From Atrina japonica (taxonomy: Eukaryota > Mollusca > Bivalvia > Pterioida > Pinnidae), in the NCBI GenBank assembly GCA_030159075.1, contig BROG01000475.1, positions 291,001-355,000 of the forward strand: a stretch of 64,000 nt of DNA, read 5' to 3'. Positions within the stretch are counted from its first letter, which is position 1. Every line of letters starts with the position of its first letter. Below, piece after piece: positions 12,284 through 23,800 of this stretch. The notes beneath the pieces are model-generated. The model was not told the origin of the DNA. It was given only the letters and a program-made list of their open reading frames with translations, and did not search any database. Made by a program: the position numbers and the translations under genes.

Positions 12284-13879
12284 GAAGGTCTTTCATGATT
12301 CTTTGTATCTTAACACAACCTTAGCATTAACGGTAATTACATTAAAAATTACTTATTGTTTTCATATTTTAGAAAGACATACATACATACTCTATTTTAT
12401 CAAACAATTTATCAACAAGTTAATCTTGTCAACATCATCAGTGTGGTAGGTACGATAAACAAAAATATTTGATAAAGGCACACTCACAAATCCGGGGCAA
12501 ATGATAATTTGGTTCATTTTTAAAAACGCAGATCATCTGATTAATTTTGAATTGATAACTTAATCGTCAGTATTCAACTTCATTTGCATATTCCCTCATA
12601 TTAAGAGAAATATCTTAATATAAATATGTAATTTCCTCTTATTCAAATGCAAAATTTTATTTTTTCAATACATTCAAATCGAGTACATATTTGATGCAAT
12701 CTCATATTAGATAACTTGATAGATATAGCACTTTCCCTTGATAACTAGTAAAACTGTACAGTATCTGAACCTATATAAAACTTTGTAAACATAAACAAGT
12801 TGAATGACATGAAATGTTACAAAGGTATTACCAAGGTCTTTTATGAGTTGTTATTGAAGTAACTGCTGGTCAGGCTGCATTCTAATCATAACAAATCTTG
12901 GCTCAATTTAAATACTTTGACCTACCAATAATGAAATAAACTGGAATTATAAATTAGCTTATCATAAGTTTTATAAATACTAACTTACACGTATTTGAAA
13001 ATATAAAAATTCATGTTCTCATATTGTAATCAATATATTTTTCCTCACGCTTCAATTTTACAGTAAAACTAATTACATAAACAATATTTTGTTGACATAT
13101 AAATTATAACTATGAATTGTTGACCATACAAAAGAATGCAATAAAAGCGATACTTGTAAAATAAAATTTTACTTCTCTATTGACAAGAAACAAGAAATTA
13201 ACAAAGTTTATATGACTTAGCTGACCAGTATTCTGAACAAGATAGTTATTGACCATTACGCTCTTGTCAGCAGACCCGTTGTCAGCAGAATAATTCAAAC
13301 ACAATTGTATAACAAATCCACAGCCTTTCAAAAGCCAAGATAATCCGAATATCCATCCAATCTGCAAAATTCCTGACTCAAAATGCATGATACTATTAGA
13401 ATTTGAATTATTTTGATAGATATTCTCAATACCAAATTAGAAGAAATTTTAAATTAGACAAGATTCTTTATCAAGTAAAGCAACAAAGCATCTGAAACTG
13501 AAATGTTGACTGTTTATATATAAATAATCATAGAAACCAATCCGCCTTAATGAAACTCGATATCAGGGTTGTAACTATTATAACTTTAGGTATCTAGGCT
13601 CTTGCTTTTTGTCATTGCAATCGATGTTCGATCCTGGGACTGAACAGGGGAGTATGAGTGATGGCAAGACAGTCGCTGCTAGATCGGACACGTGAGTTTT
13701 CTTTAAGGCCCCTCTAGTCAGCACCCACTCACCCCAACATCAAAACAAACGAGAGGCATTTATAGAAGTTGATTTCCATTTTTGTTAATTGATGCAAAAT
13801 AAATATTTTTTTTATATTTATCACAGTGGTCAGCATTATCTTGGTTTACAATATTGATATGGTTTGGTAGTTCAACATT
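12284..13879. other. Intergenic, nothing recognised
   Basis: AT-rich sequence. A minus-strand open frame of 92 codons at 13110-13388 is hydrophobic and shows no motif I know. 13620-13740 contains degenerate repeat sequence. No exon is supported. Confidence 0.4.
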
Positions 13880-14170
13880 AACTACAAGAGTTGTCAGACG
13901 ACAACAAAGCTCGCAAAAATGGGTGTAAATTTTCAAAATAGGCAATTGACCAACAGCTGCCAGGTTTTAGGGTCACATGACAGCTAAATATTTTGTTTCC
14001 TTTCGGTAAAGTTAAAACATTTTTAAAAGTAGGTCAAAGTCTAAGGTCAAAGTCACTAGGTCAAAAGTTAAGGTATCAAATGAAAGCTCTGGTCATAAGA
14101 AATATTTGTGAAATATCAAAGCCCTATCTCTCATGGTTTAAAAGTAAAAATGAAGAGGTATCAATTAATA
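13880..14170 (+). repeat. AGGTCA-rich interspersed repeat
   Basis: The copy begins ACAAGAGTTGTCAGACGACAA and continues with repeated AGGTCAAAGTC / AGGTCACTAGG motifs, then CAAATGAAAGCTCTGGTCAT and ATCAAAGCCCTATCTCTCATGG. The same order is found at 34902-35420, with a partial copy at 15480-15690. The AGGTCA units resemble nuclear-receptor half sites, but they are simply part of this repeat's sequence. Confidence 0.6.
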
Positions 14171-14214
14171 ATCGAAGCTCAAGTCCATTATAACACGACG
14201 AATTAGATGTACAA

Positions 14215-15470
14215 TGGTCTCAACAGGAAGAACAATTGCGAATCCCAAACGGGATAAGACCAGGTGTCCGGAAGGAGTCAGCGTCCTCTACTGGCATACC
14301 ACACCCGTCTCAAATGTTACATGAAAACGTTTTAGTACGATAAACGGGTCAAATTCGGTGAAAAAGGTCGTTTGGTGAAGAGGTCAAGTTCGGTGAAAAG
14401 CATGATTGGCGAAAGGGACCCTGCTCCAGAATACTATCTTATATTACTGAGAAGGGGACTTTATAATGTTTAACAAGATTTTCGTATCGACCATAAAACT
14501 TCTTAAACGACGATTTCAAGCGTTCCACAACGTAACCTTGTGTAAGTAGTTTATTGGCGAGTCGTTTCGCTCTCAGAATAAAACATTCATAAGAAAAGTG
14601 TGCCCTGGCATATCATATAAGTTGTGAAATTAAAACGCCAAATGCAGGAGAAGATGGAATATTTCTACTTAGAAATAGAAAGTTCGTGATATGGAAATTG
14701 AAATCGTCGCGTTTGTCATAAAGGGAGGTGTGAAGTTGACCGTTCTTTCCAATCGACAAGAGTAAATCTAGGAAAGAAGCGGATGTGTTGCTCTCTGTCG
14801 TCTAATTGATCTCTAGCTCAACAGGATATCTGGCCGAGGTAATTCTAAATTATTTATGGACAGGACGTCATCGATATACCTGTAAGTAAAACTGAACCGA
14901 GATGCTATCTGTTTGGTACCTTTGCAGAGATTGTATAAATTCCACTTCATATGAATACAAAAAGATATCCGGTACATAATTGGTACCCACTGGAATACCA
15001 ACAATCTGTTGGAAAACTTTTCCCGCAAAAAAATCACGAATTTGTTGTCCACCAAAAACCCAAGCATCTTGATAATATCGTTCTCAGCGTACTTGTTATT
15101 GGAATCAGAGTGTTCATTCACAAAATAAGGTTCCTCATGACCTAACACTAAATATTGATATCTGCGATTTCCATTTTTGTATACACAAGAGCTTTGTATA
15201 ATAGGTTTTAACAGTTTTTGATGAAGAATTATTGTGTAAACGGTCGAAAAATCAAAAGACGATGCTTGTAATATGTTTGATATTTGGAGACTTTAAATGT
15301 TCCAACAATTCTTTTGAATTCTTTAGGATCCACATTTGATGGACTCCGCTTCTTGAATAAGCCGTTGTACAGTACTTCTGAAGAAGACCTTGTTTAAATA
15401 GTTTGGTGGGTAAAATAAATAAAGGCTTGGTGGAACACTTAGATTACCTCGTAATGCTATAGTCAAGTTT
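14215..15470 (-). pseudogene. Decayed reverse-transcriptase retroelement, copy 1
   Basis: Read on the minus strand, fragments of a reverse transcriptase appear in several frames. There is a palm-motif segment around FTYRYIDDVLSINN at about 14845-14890 (YIDD is the catalytic box), preceded by a GHEEPYFV...FLVDN segment, and upstream sequence corresponding to the VNQMWILKNS region near 15340. Frameshifts, stops and deletions break it everywhere. The same fragments recur in the 37190-38490 copy in the same order, so this is one family. The element resembles Penelope-like reverse transcriptases, but I cannot confirm the class, and no GIY-YIG or other endonuclease is visible. Confidence 0.75.
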
Positions 15471-15479
15471 TAAGTTTTT

Positions 15480-15690
15480 GAAACGCAGGTCAAAGTCCAA
15501 GGACAAGGTCACTAGGTCAAAAGTCAAGGTACAAAATGAAAACTATATGGTCGTAAAAAATCAACATGTGAAATAGCAAAGCCCTATCCCTCATCATGAC
15601 TTAAAAAATATAGCCAAAAATAATTTTTTGAAAAGTAGGTCAAAGTTCAAGGTCAAAAGGTCAAAATCAAAGATCTAGTCGACAACGTCA
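15480..15690 (+). repeat. Partial AGGTCA-rich repeat
   Basis: This has the same motifs as 13880-14170: AGGTCAAAGTCCAAGGACAA, GGTCACTAGGTCAAAAGTC and AGCAAAGCCCTATCCCTCAT. It lies directly beside the end of the decayed reverse-transcriptase element. Confidence 0.55.
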
Positions 15691-17343
15691 ACGGTATAGG
15701 ATTGGGTCTCCGGGCTTTTGTCACGGCTAGCTAAAAATGGCATAATAAAAACTAAACAAAATGATAATATAATTTTCTGTCATTTCAAATAATAATTCAT
15801 GAACTAACATGAATTGTCCGATTATGTAACTTCAACGTAAACAATTGTTGCCTGCGAAGGTTGCAACGAAATATGGCCTCTGATGAGCGAGTGCTTTAAT
15901 GATTACATACATACATAATAATACTGGCAATCTTTCAGTCAATGAGGTATATGAAAACCCAGTACCTCGCATTGTATTTCGGTACCAACCATTTCATACA
16001 ATAGCAATATTTCGAACAGATAGAACCATTCAAATTGTGAAATCCTCAAAGCTAAGATAGTCATCTTTTGATTTCATTGTAACTTCGAGCTCAGTTGATT
16101 AAGTATTATTGATAGAAACGTTCGTCTTGTGTATTTGTTTTGGCCTTTTTCTAGTACTACAACTTTGGCATCATATTGATAATGATTGTTACAGGAATAA
16201 AAAAGTCACATTTACATTTTATTATAAATACATTTATTCAAATACATGTACAGCGTATATGTGATAAAATAAGTATCCAGAATCATATTAAAACAAATGA
16301 TATGTATTGAGCGCTATTGCATTGACTACTGCAGTATTAAAGGCATACAAGCTGTCAAAATTGATGTTATGTTCAACTTTCTATAAAGTTTCAAATATTT
16401 GAGGTCTAGTACAAATGAAATGTTTTTATAAAATCTCAGGTTGAAACAAAAGGTCAAAGATGGATTCAATCGCTTACCTGAGAACCATCTAGAAATGAGG
16501 AAAGAAGACCATGAAGAATATTTATATGTACACTAATCTGACAAAGAAACACAAATATTGCAGGTTTAAGAAATTCATAAAAAGTATCTAAAAATTACAT
16601 TTTAGCAAAATTCTTGCAAATGCATCAAAATTAATTTTCCGATTACTATGAAAAATACATAAATCCATGTAGATTACTCAGAAAAAAAAACCGTTTTTCA
16701 ATTCATGCGGTGGTTCTGGAGAAGAATATTTTCAAAGAGTGGTGCCTTTGCAACCTATTTTACCCCTCCGTTGATCTACCCCCTGGGCCAATCTGGCGTA
16801 AAAATATAAACTTGGTATAGGTCCTTGAGTTCTTACTTCCTGGCAAGTTTCATCAAATTCCCTTCAGTGGTTTAAGAGAAGAAGTCGAAATGTGAAATGT
16901 TTACAGACGGATGACAGATGGACAGGAAGTTATGACAACAGCTCACCTCAGGTGAGCTAAAAAAATTCAGATGATTTCGTATTTGTGAAAAGAAATTGAA
17001 TGTGAATACTAGTATTGGGCGAGTTAACATTTGTATTCTTACGTGGATGGGAGGAATATCAATTGTTGGCATATTTCATTTATTTTACATGTAGGCAATA
17101 AATACATGATATATTAAGATTTTCTACGGCAATATATCTTTTTAACTTTTTTTAATCAAAGTTTTGGTCTAATAGCAGGATATTTTTATTTGATCAAAAT
17201 GACAGCCTGTATGCCTTTAATATCTAAATCATAAATTGGCATATTATTACTTGTTGATAAACATGCAAAATATAAAGGCTGTCATAAACAGTTTATAAAT
17301 ACAGTAAAATATTTTGAATTTTTAAAAATTTTTAACTCCACAA
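15691..17343. other. Intergenic, repeat remnants
   Basis: Contains a copy of interspersed family A at about 16030-16190. A putative element at about 16440-16960 has a left part with GCTTACCTGAGAACCATC and ends CAGCTCACCTCAGGTGAGCT, a strong 16-base palindrome. A similar TCAGGTGAGCTAA end occurs at 28885 in an NHLRC2 intron. No exon is supported. Confidence 0.45.
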
Positions 17344-17552
17344 AATTGTTTCAGTTACATGGTGGTAGCCAGTTTTTATTGGTGGAAGAGAATTACAAGT
17401 AACCTAGGGAGAGACCACCAGCCTTACACAAGTAAACTTGCAAACTTTTTCCTCAGTCAGCTTAAGTTCCAGCAGGACTCAAACACCCACTGACCAGAAG
17501 TGAGATACTTTATAGTTTCAAAGGGATGTTCTAACCACTCAGTCACGGAGAC
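17344..17552 (-). mobile_element. tRNA-derived SINE, family 1, diverged
   Basis: On the minus strand it shows a degenerate tRNA-like head (GTGACTGAGTGGTTAGAAC), then AAGTTTGCAAGTTTACTTGTG, TGGTCTCTCCC and CCACCAATAAAAACTGG. Confidence 0.75.
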
Positions 17553-17628
17553 AAATACCATAAAATATGAGAACAGAAAAAGAATGTATACATTGAAATT
17601 GATTTGATTTGATTTGATTTTTTTATTT

Positions 17629-17786
17629 ATGCCATACTCAACAATCTTTCAGTCATATGATGGCGTCCAGTTTTTATTGGTGGAGGAGAAACCTTGGTTA
17701 CCCGGGTAAAGAACACCGACCTTCCACAAGCAAACTGGCAAACTTTCCCACTTAATTCGAAATGACACTAGCGGGATTCGAAGAAC
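17629..17786 (-). mobile_element. SINE family 1, 5'-truncated
   Basis: Only the tail and the last bases of the B box remain on the minus strand (CGAATCCCGCTAGTGTCATT, CTTTACCCGGGTAACCAAGG, ATATGACTGAAAGATTGTTG). It is very close in sequence to 2300-2450, suggesting both are young copies. 5' truncation is usual for target-primed insertion. Confidence 0.75.
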
Positions 17787-17828
17787 AACAAAAAAGAAGG
17801 CAGACAGATAGGCATAGAAACCAAAGAC

Positions 17829-18281
17829 AATAGGGAATTTTCGAGTAAGCCCAGATTACCGTTATAATCGTGCTTTCATTATTGCCAATTGCGTGATTCT
17901 AGAAAAATTTTGTTCAATGTAATTTCCATTTTCGATTATATTTAGATAGCCCCATAGCACAATTGGTAAAAGCGCTCATTGGGAATGTTCGGAAGGTCCT
18001 GGGTTTGATTCCTGGTCTGTCCGCACATTTTCTCGACCTGATACATTTCAGTAATTTGGCGTTCAACTAAATACCTACTGTGGTATGTTTTAAAAGTCTC
18101 TTGGGTTTCTTTATACGAAATAAATTTAATGCACTAAAAGTAAAAATATTTCCATTTACTTTACATACCTTGGGAATGTAAATATGTAAACCGGATTAAC
18201 ATATGAGGAACAAAATAGAGAAGGCGTGAATAAATGTACAATCATAACAGTAATCCGGGCTAACTCAAAAGTTCCCTATTC
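17829..18281 (+). mobile_element. TIR element with tRNA-like core, copy 1
   Basis: The left end (AATAGGGAATTTTCGAGTAA, continuing AGCCCAGATTACCGTTATAA) is inverted at the right end (TTATGATTGT-facing sequence ending AAAAGTTCCCTATT), giving imperfect terminal inverted repeats of about 40 bases. The interior holds a tRNA-like sequence at about 17947-18025 with an A box (TAGCACAATTGGTAAAAGC) and B box (GGGTTTGATTCC), then a tail with ACTGTGGTATGTTTTAAAAG and TCTTGGGTTTCTTTATAC. The copy at 21352-21798 matches it end to end in the opposite orientation, so the tRNA-like core belongs to the element. Confidence 0.75.
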
Positions 18282-20865
18282 AACTTAAGATTTGATAGTT
18301 TCAAAATTATGCAGCAACAAACAGATCTATATATAGATCAGGAGGATTACATTTGATATTTTACATCTTCTTTATAAGATAACTAGATAAACAATAAGCT
18401 TACAACTGGTATTAGAGGAATTTATATAATTCAAGTTCAAATATTACGAAAACATACAATACAATACAGGCATGCTCTTCTTATTTGGTGGAAAGATTAA
18501 ATTACATAGATATATTGAACATACACATTAACAAAAGTTTTTAAAAGTCATCAAATTTCTTTCATGTAAGGTATACAAATAGGATGTTTGTAATGTAGAA
18601 TCTAACCCTAACCCTTTCTTGATACAATTGTTTACTTGATCAAATCTTATAACCACTCTGTCATTGCCACTGCGAGCAGACCGTTTGAGTCCCCAAAGGT
18701 ACACATAAGCCTATTTGGTATTTGGGTACCAGCCAATTATTTTATTCCAGAGTAATAATTCTCTTTTTATATAAGTTTATATTCTAACTTATTTCAAAGC
18801 TAAAGTATTTATTTTCACAGTGGTTACTCTTAGACGGATTTGGCAAATACATTTAGATTTATTATCTGGCCTTGTATGATACCATTTTTTCTTTTGAAAA
18901 TATCCACTTATATCTTTAAGCTCAACTCATAAAGTCTACTTGACAGAAACGATCTTCTTGGGCATTTATTTTGGCCTCTTTGGTATTTTTAATGATTATT
19001 TTCAATATTCCAATATCTTATACTGGACTACATAAAAATAATTTTCTCTGAAGATGAATGACTTTCCCTTTTACAATCTAACTCCTCGCTTACAAAACTA
19101 ACTAAGAAACAGAAAAATTAACACAAATAAATCTAATGATAAAACAGGTACAATAGGTGAGGAAAAGTGGGAATCAAACCCAGGACCTTCCTAACACTAG
19201 CAGGAAACTGTTACCAACTGAGCTAGCCTTGCCAATACCATCTGCACTGCTAAAATGTAGTGAGCGAGGAAAAATGTGTGGCTAGATAAGGAATCAAACC
19301 CAGAACCTTCCTAACACAAGCAAAATGCCCTTACCAACTGAGCTATCCTGGGCGATACCCTCTGCACCGCTACACTGTTCCCCACTTAAAAAGATTTCTG
19401 ACCCCAGAAATTATTGAGACTCTTAACACATACCACAGTGAGTTATTTAGTTGGACGCTAGATGTAATAGGCGGGGGAAAATGTGAGGCCAGATCAAGAA
19501 TCAAATCCTGGACCATCCTAACACTAGCAGGAAGCTCTAACCAACTGAGCTAACCGATACCCCTTGCACCACTACACTCTTAACCCTTACAGCTTTAGAC
19601 TATTTTCCAATTTATTCAGTTATCTTCTTTATTCTATCATATCCCCCCTTAGATTAAGAGCAACACAAAATATTAGACATGTTACATAAAATAACATGTT
19701 AACTGTCAAATCAGTAAAGACAAGCTCATTGACTTAAGGTTCTCATGTCATTGATGGCATCTGGACCGATCATCCTAAGAACAACATATGATACTGGGGT
19801 CTTTGTTATTAATTGGTAATTAAACAGAAGGGGGTTTACTTGTCATGTTTATGGATATGGGGCTAATGGTAATATTGAATAGCACATGATTATTATGATG
19901 TTCCACCAAAAGTTTGATTAGGACACACCTACATGTAACATGGGTGCATCCTAATTTCATTGGTCAATAATTATGATAATTAGTTATCCATTATATGATT
20001 TCAGTAGTAGATTTGATAACAAGCTAGATATTTACACTTGTGTTGGAGGTATATCTGAATACTGAATTGTACTTATGACTTTATTTGTGTTTTTACATTA
20101 ATGCAACTTGATTACGAAACATGGTGACATAGAGACTATGTATTTATCTGCAAGTGACTTCTTGTATATTCTATTGTAAATATAGACTTGAAAGAAATAC
20201 ATGTATATACCAATGAAAAATATTATGCGTCTTGAGAATTATTTAAAAAATGGATTTCCACAACCAAGTGAGTAGCTCAAACAAGAGCTTTAATTTCCTC
20301 TATCACTAAACAATGGTGATGCCTGTGTATTGTACTTATTTGTTATGGTACATCAGATACAATGAATATACATAGAAAACAAATTTTTTTTACACCAACG
20401 ATACATCAGCTAAATGGAGTTGCGTTGCACTTATAGATTTAGATTAATTTGAATATACTAAATTTGGCTTCTCATTAGCAAAATAAGTTAAACTAAAACT
20501 GATAAAAATCATCCAAATACATTGAGGCTTGTATTTGTAATGACAATGTGTATATTTTGAGTATAAAACTTTTTAACTTAATTTTCTGTTATCAAAAGAA
20601 TACACTTTAGCAATACAAGCTTTTTACTTTCTTATTTATAGCGAATTATCATGTTCTTTTATCAGCTGAAAAAGATTAATGGATAGATGGGGAAGGATAA
20701 ATGGATTAGGTAAATGAATGTAGGGATGAATGATGAAGGATGATTTGCTAGCTAGCTAGCTTGATAACAAGATAGATAGACAGACAGACAGACAAGCAGA
20801 CAGATACAAAAGTAAATATATTGCTGCATCTCTGTATAGTGTGTAAAACTTTGACCACCACTGTA
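18282..20865. other. Region 3' of NHLRC2, repeats and probable 3' UTR
   Basis: Holds a family A repeat (18780-19010), a cluster of tRNA-like heads (19145-19570) and short GATA/GACA simple repeats near 20770-20810. The NHLRC2 3' UTR should extend leftwards from 20865 on the minus strand, but I could not fix its end. No other exon is seen. Confidence 0.45.
19145..19570 (-). repeat. Cluster of three tRNA-like SINE heads
   Basis: On the minus strand three tRNA-like heads follow one another, each with an A box close to TAGCTCAGTTGGTAAGAGC and a B box near GGGTTTGATTCC. They sit at about 19160-19235, 19275-19360 and 19490-19555. The right-most is followed upstream by the CACTGTGGTATG tail of the TIR/tRNA-like element family. 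B-box mismatches and imperfect acceptor stems argue against functional tRNA genes. Confidence 0.65.
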
Positions 20866-23800
20866 CTAATCTACCTCCAATTTGAGTGTCAGACTTGAGT
20901 TTTCTTTTGTCACTACTTCCTCAACAATAAACTCAGATTCTAACACCTTCTGAGTCATTCTACACACATTAGTTGTATCACAGAAAAATATTTTGCACTT
21001 TAATTTCAAAGACAATGGATCTGGTGGCTGTGTTGGTAAACTAACATCAAACAGTGTCTGTTCTGTTTCACTGTGTATACTTCCTTTTCTCTTCACTGTT
21101 GCTAAAGATTCTTGAATTCTTTTGCCTAGTTTACAATATAAATGAATAAATCTAATCAGAGTAATATACTTTTATTCATTTCAAATTATATGATTTAATT
21201 TCAATTTGAATAGGCAGAAATGACTTAATGTAAACATAACAACTAAAAGCAAAGATGAATTAAGATCCAATTAAGCACTGAATAACTTATGAATGCAAAT
21301 TGGACAAAGGTGTATTCCATGAAACGTGTTAAATGAATTTGTCTTTGTCCAGTAGGCATTCATAACCCTGGATTACTGTTATGATCCTGCATTTATTTGC
21401 GCCTTCTTGATTTTGTTCCTCATATGTTCTTCCTGTTTTCATATTTACCTTCGCAACATATGTAAAGTAAATCAAAATAGTTTTACTTTTTAGCGCATTA
21501 AATTTAATTTGTATAAAGAAACCCAAGAGTCTCTTAAAACATACCACAGTGAGTTATTTAGTTGAATGTAAAATTACTGAAATGAATCAGGCAGAGAAAA
21601 ATGTGTGGACAGACCGGCAATCGAACCCAGGACCTTCAGAACACTTGCAGGGCGCTTTTACCAACTGTGCTATGGGGCTATCTATATATTATCGAAACCA
21701 GAAATAACGTTGAGGAACATTTTTCTAGAATCACCCAACAGGCGATAATAAAAGCAAGGTTATAACGGTAATCTGGTAAACTCGAAAGTTCCGCATTGAC
21801 AGCAGTTCAATGCTTATATTTACTTATTTCTTATGTTTACAACTTTTCTTTCTTTCCTTTTTTAAAATATGAATTCAAATTTCCATAAAGAACATGTATC
21901 CATTCTTGCATGTACAATTCCTGGAAGCGCAGTTGGCAGTTATGAGACGTTGAACAACATTTTTTAGATAATGGTTATATAGTGTCAGTGCCATCTGGTT
22001 GTAATTATATATGGTGAAACAAATTTCCACATTGAAATTAACAATGCAAAATGTCACTTTCTTTTCAGACAAGTAGAAGAGAAAAACAAATGTATTCTAG
22101 AAATAATGATAATTCATTGTCTTGAAACTAGATAGGTACTAACTGCGATAAATTATAAATGTATTCATATTGTTATTATTGGTGTCAATCAAAGATAATT
22201 CTGAATTAAAAAATCTTGGATAAAAAAAAAATGAATTAAAAAATCTTGGGTACATGTATTTACTAATTAATCCCTACTGAACTGTGATGTTATTGATATA
22301 GAGTTGACACAGTGAATTCATTATCAAATAAACCATATTATAGCAACTTGTGTAAGGGACATAACTCTAAAACTAAGAAACTTATATTTAAGTAAACAAC
22401 AAAACTCATATTACCTGTTATAACAGCTTCCCAGGAGCTTGGAGCTTCATCAGTTAAATGATAACAATCAGGTAATGACAGAATTAATTTAAAACTCAGT
22501 GTTTCCTGTTTTCCTTCTGTCCGAGGTGTCAACATCATAAAATTTGGTTTAAACACTGCAGAATGACCCTTGTCTTGTACTGACACCCTGTCATCTATCT
22601 CTGGGAATATAATTGGGAACTGTAAAGTACCAAATTACAGATTATTATCATTATTATAATTATCATCAATATTATAATTATTATAAGTATTATTATTACT
22701 ATTATTAAAATTATCATTATCCAATTTTAAGGAGTTGTTAAAGCATCACGCTTTCAACCATTAAGTCTCTCAATTCTGGTGGTTCAAACCCCAAGTTGAT
22801 TTTTGTGTGAAAGTTTGCCGGTTTACTTGTTGAAGGTCGGTGGTCTTTTTCCAGGTACAATTTCAACTGGGTTCTCTCCTCCACCATTAAAAATTTGCTG
22901 CCACCATATAACATAATATACTAACATTTGCTGCCACCATATAACATAATATACTAACATTTGCTGCCACCATATAACATAATATACTAACATTTGCTGC
23001 CACAATATAACATAATATACTAACATATATTTTTATCATTGCAGTAATGCAGACAAATCAAAATCAGCATTCATCAATTCTCTGATCACAGGAGAAAAGG
23101 AACCAAGAAAAACATTGGTCCACAATTTAAATGACCACATTGTTCTGAAAATGTCTGACACATGAATTTGCACACATCTATGGTTAAAATGTAATAGATT
23201 ACCAAGTCAATTGTATATTCCTAACAGTTATTATCTCTCATCTGTGATAACTTTTTGTTATTTTCTCTCACCTGTGATGACTTTTTGTTATTTTCTCTCA
23301 CCTGTGATGACTTTTTGTTATTCCAGTCGATAATTCTAATGACATGATTATTGGTATCAGCCACATACAGAATCATGTTCTTTTGGTCCATGAACAATCC
23401 CCCTGGCTCATTCAGCTTTAATTGCATAGGATAATCTGCATCATCACCTACCATGGTTTGGCATTCTTTAGTTTTGATATCAACAGATTTTATCTGCATA
23501 AAAAACAATGAGGCTAATGTTGAATAATTACTACTGCATATATAAAGAAATGTTGACTGATTTGGCAACAAAATATTCATTTCATGCAACCAATTTTATG
23601 ACAAATTAATAAATGTATGAATTAGATTAAAATATGTGAAATGGTCTTTCCTGCATTAGGAAACTTAAAAGCCACAGTACCCCCAAACACCTAGATTTTG
23701 ACAATAGACCCTAAAACACCTAGATTTTGACAATAAAATTAAAAACCTATCTCTGACTGCAACAGTTTTTTTAAATGTCTTGTAGAGGATCTATTAAAAC

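Noticed and set aside
17947..18025. tRNA gene in the TIR element
   Set aside because: The same segment recurs inside a second copy of the element with matching flanks, and the cloverleaf stems are imperfect.
18601..18616. Telomere-like CTAACCCTAACCCT
   Set aside because: Only about two units, not an array; chance or an interstitial trace.
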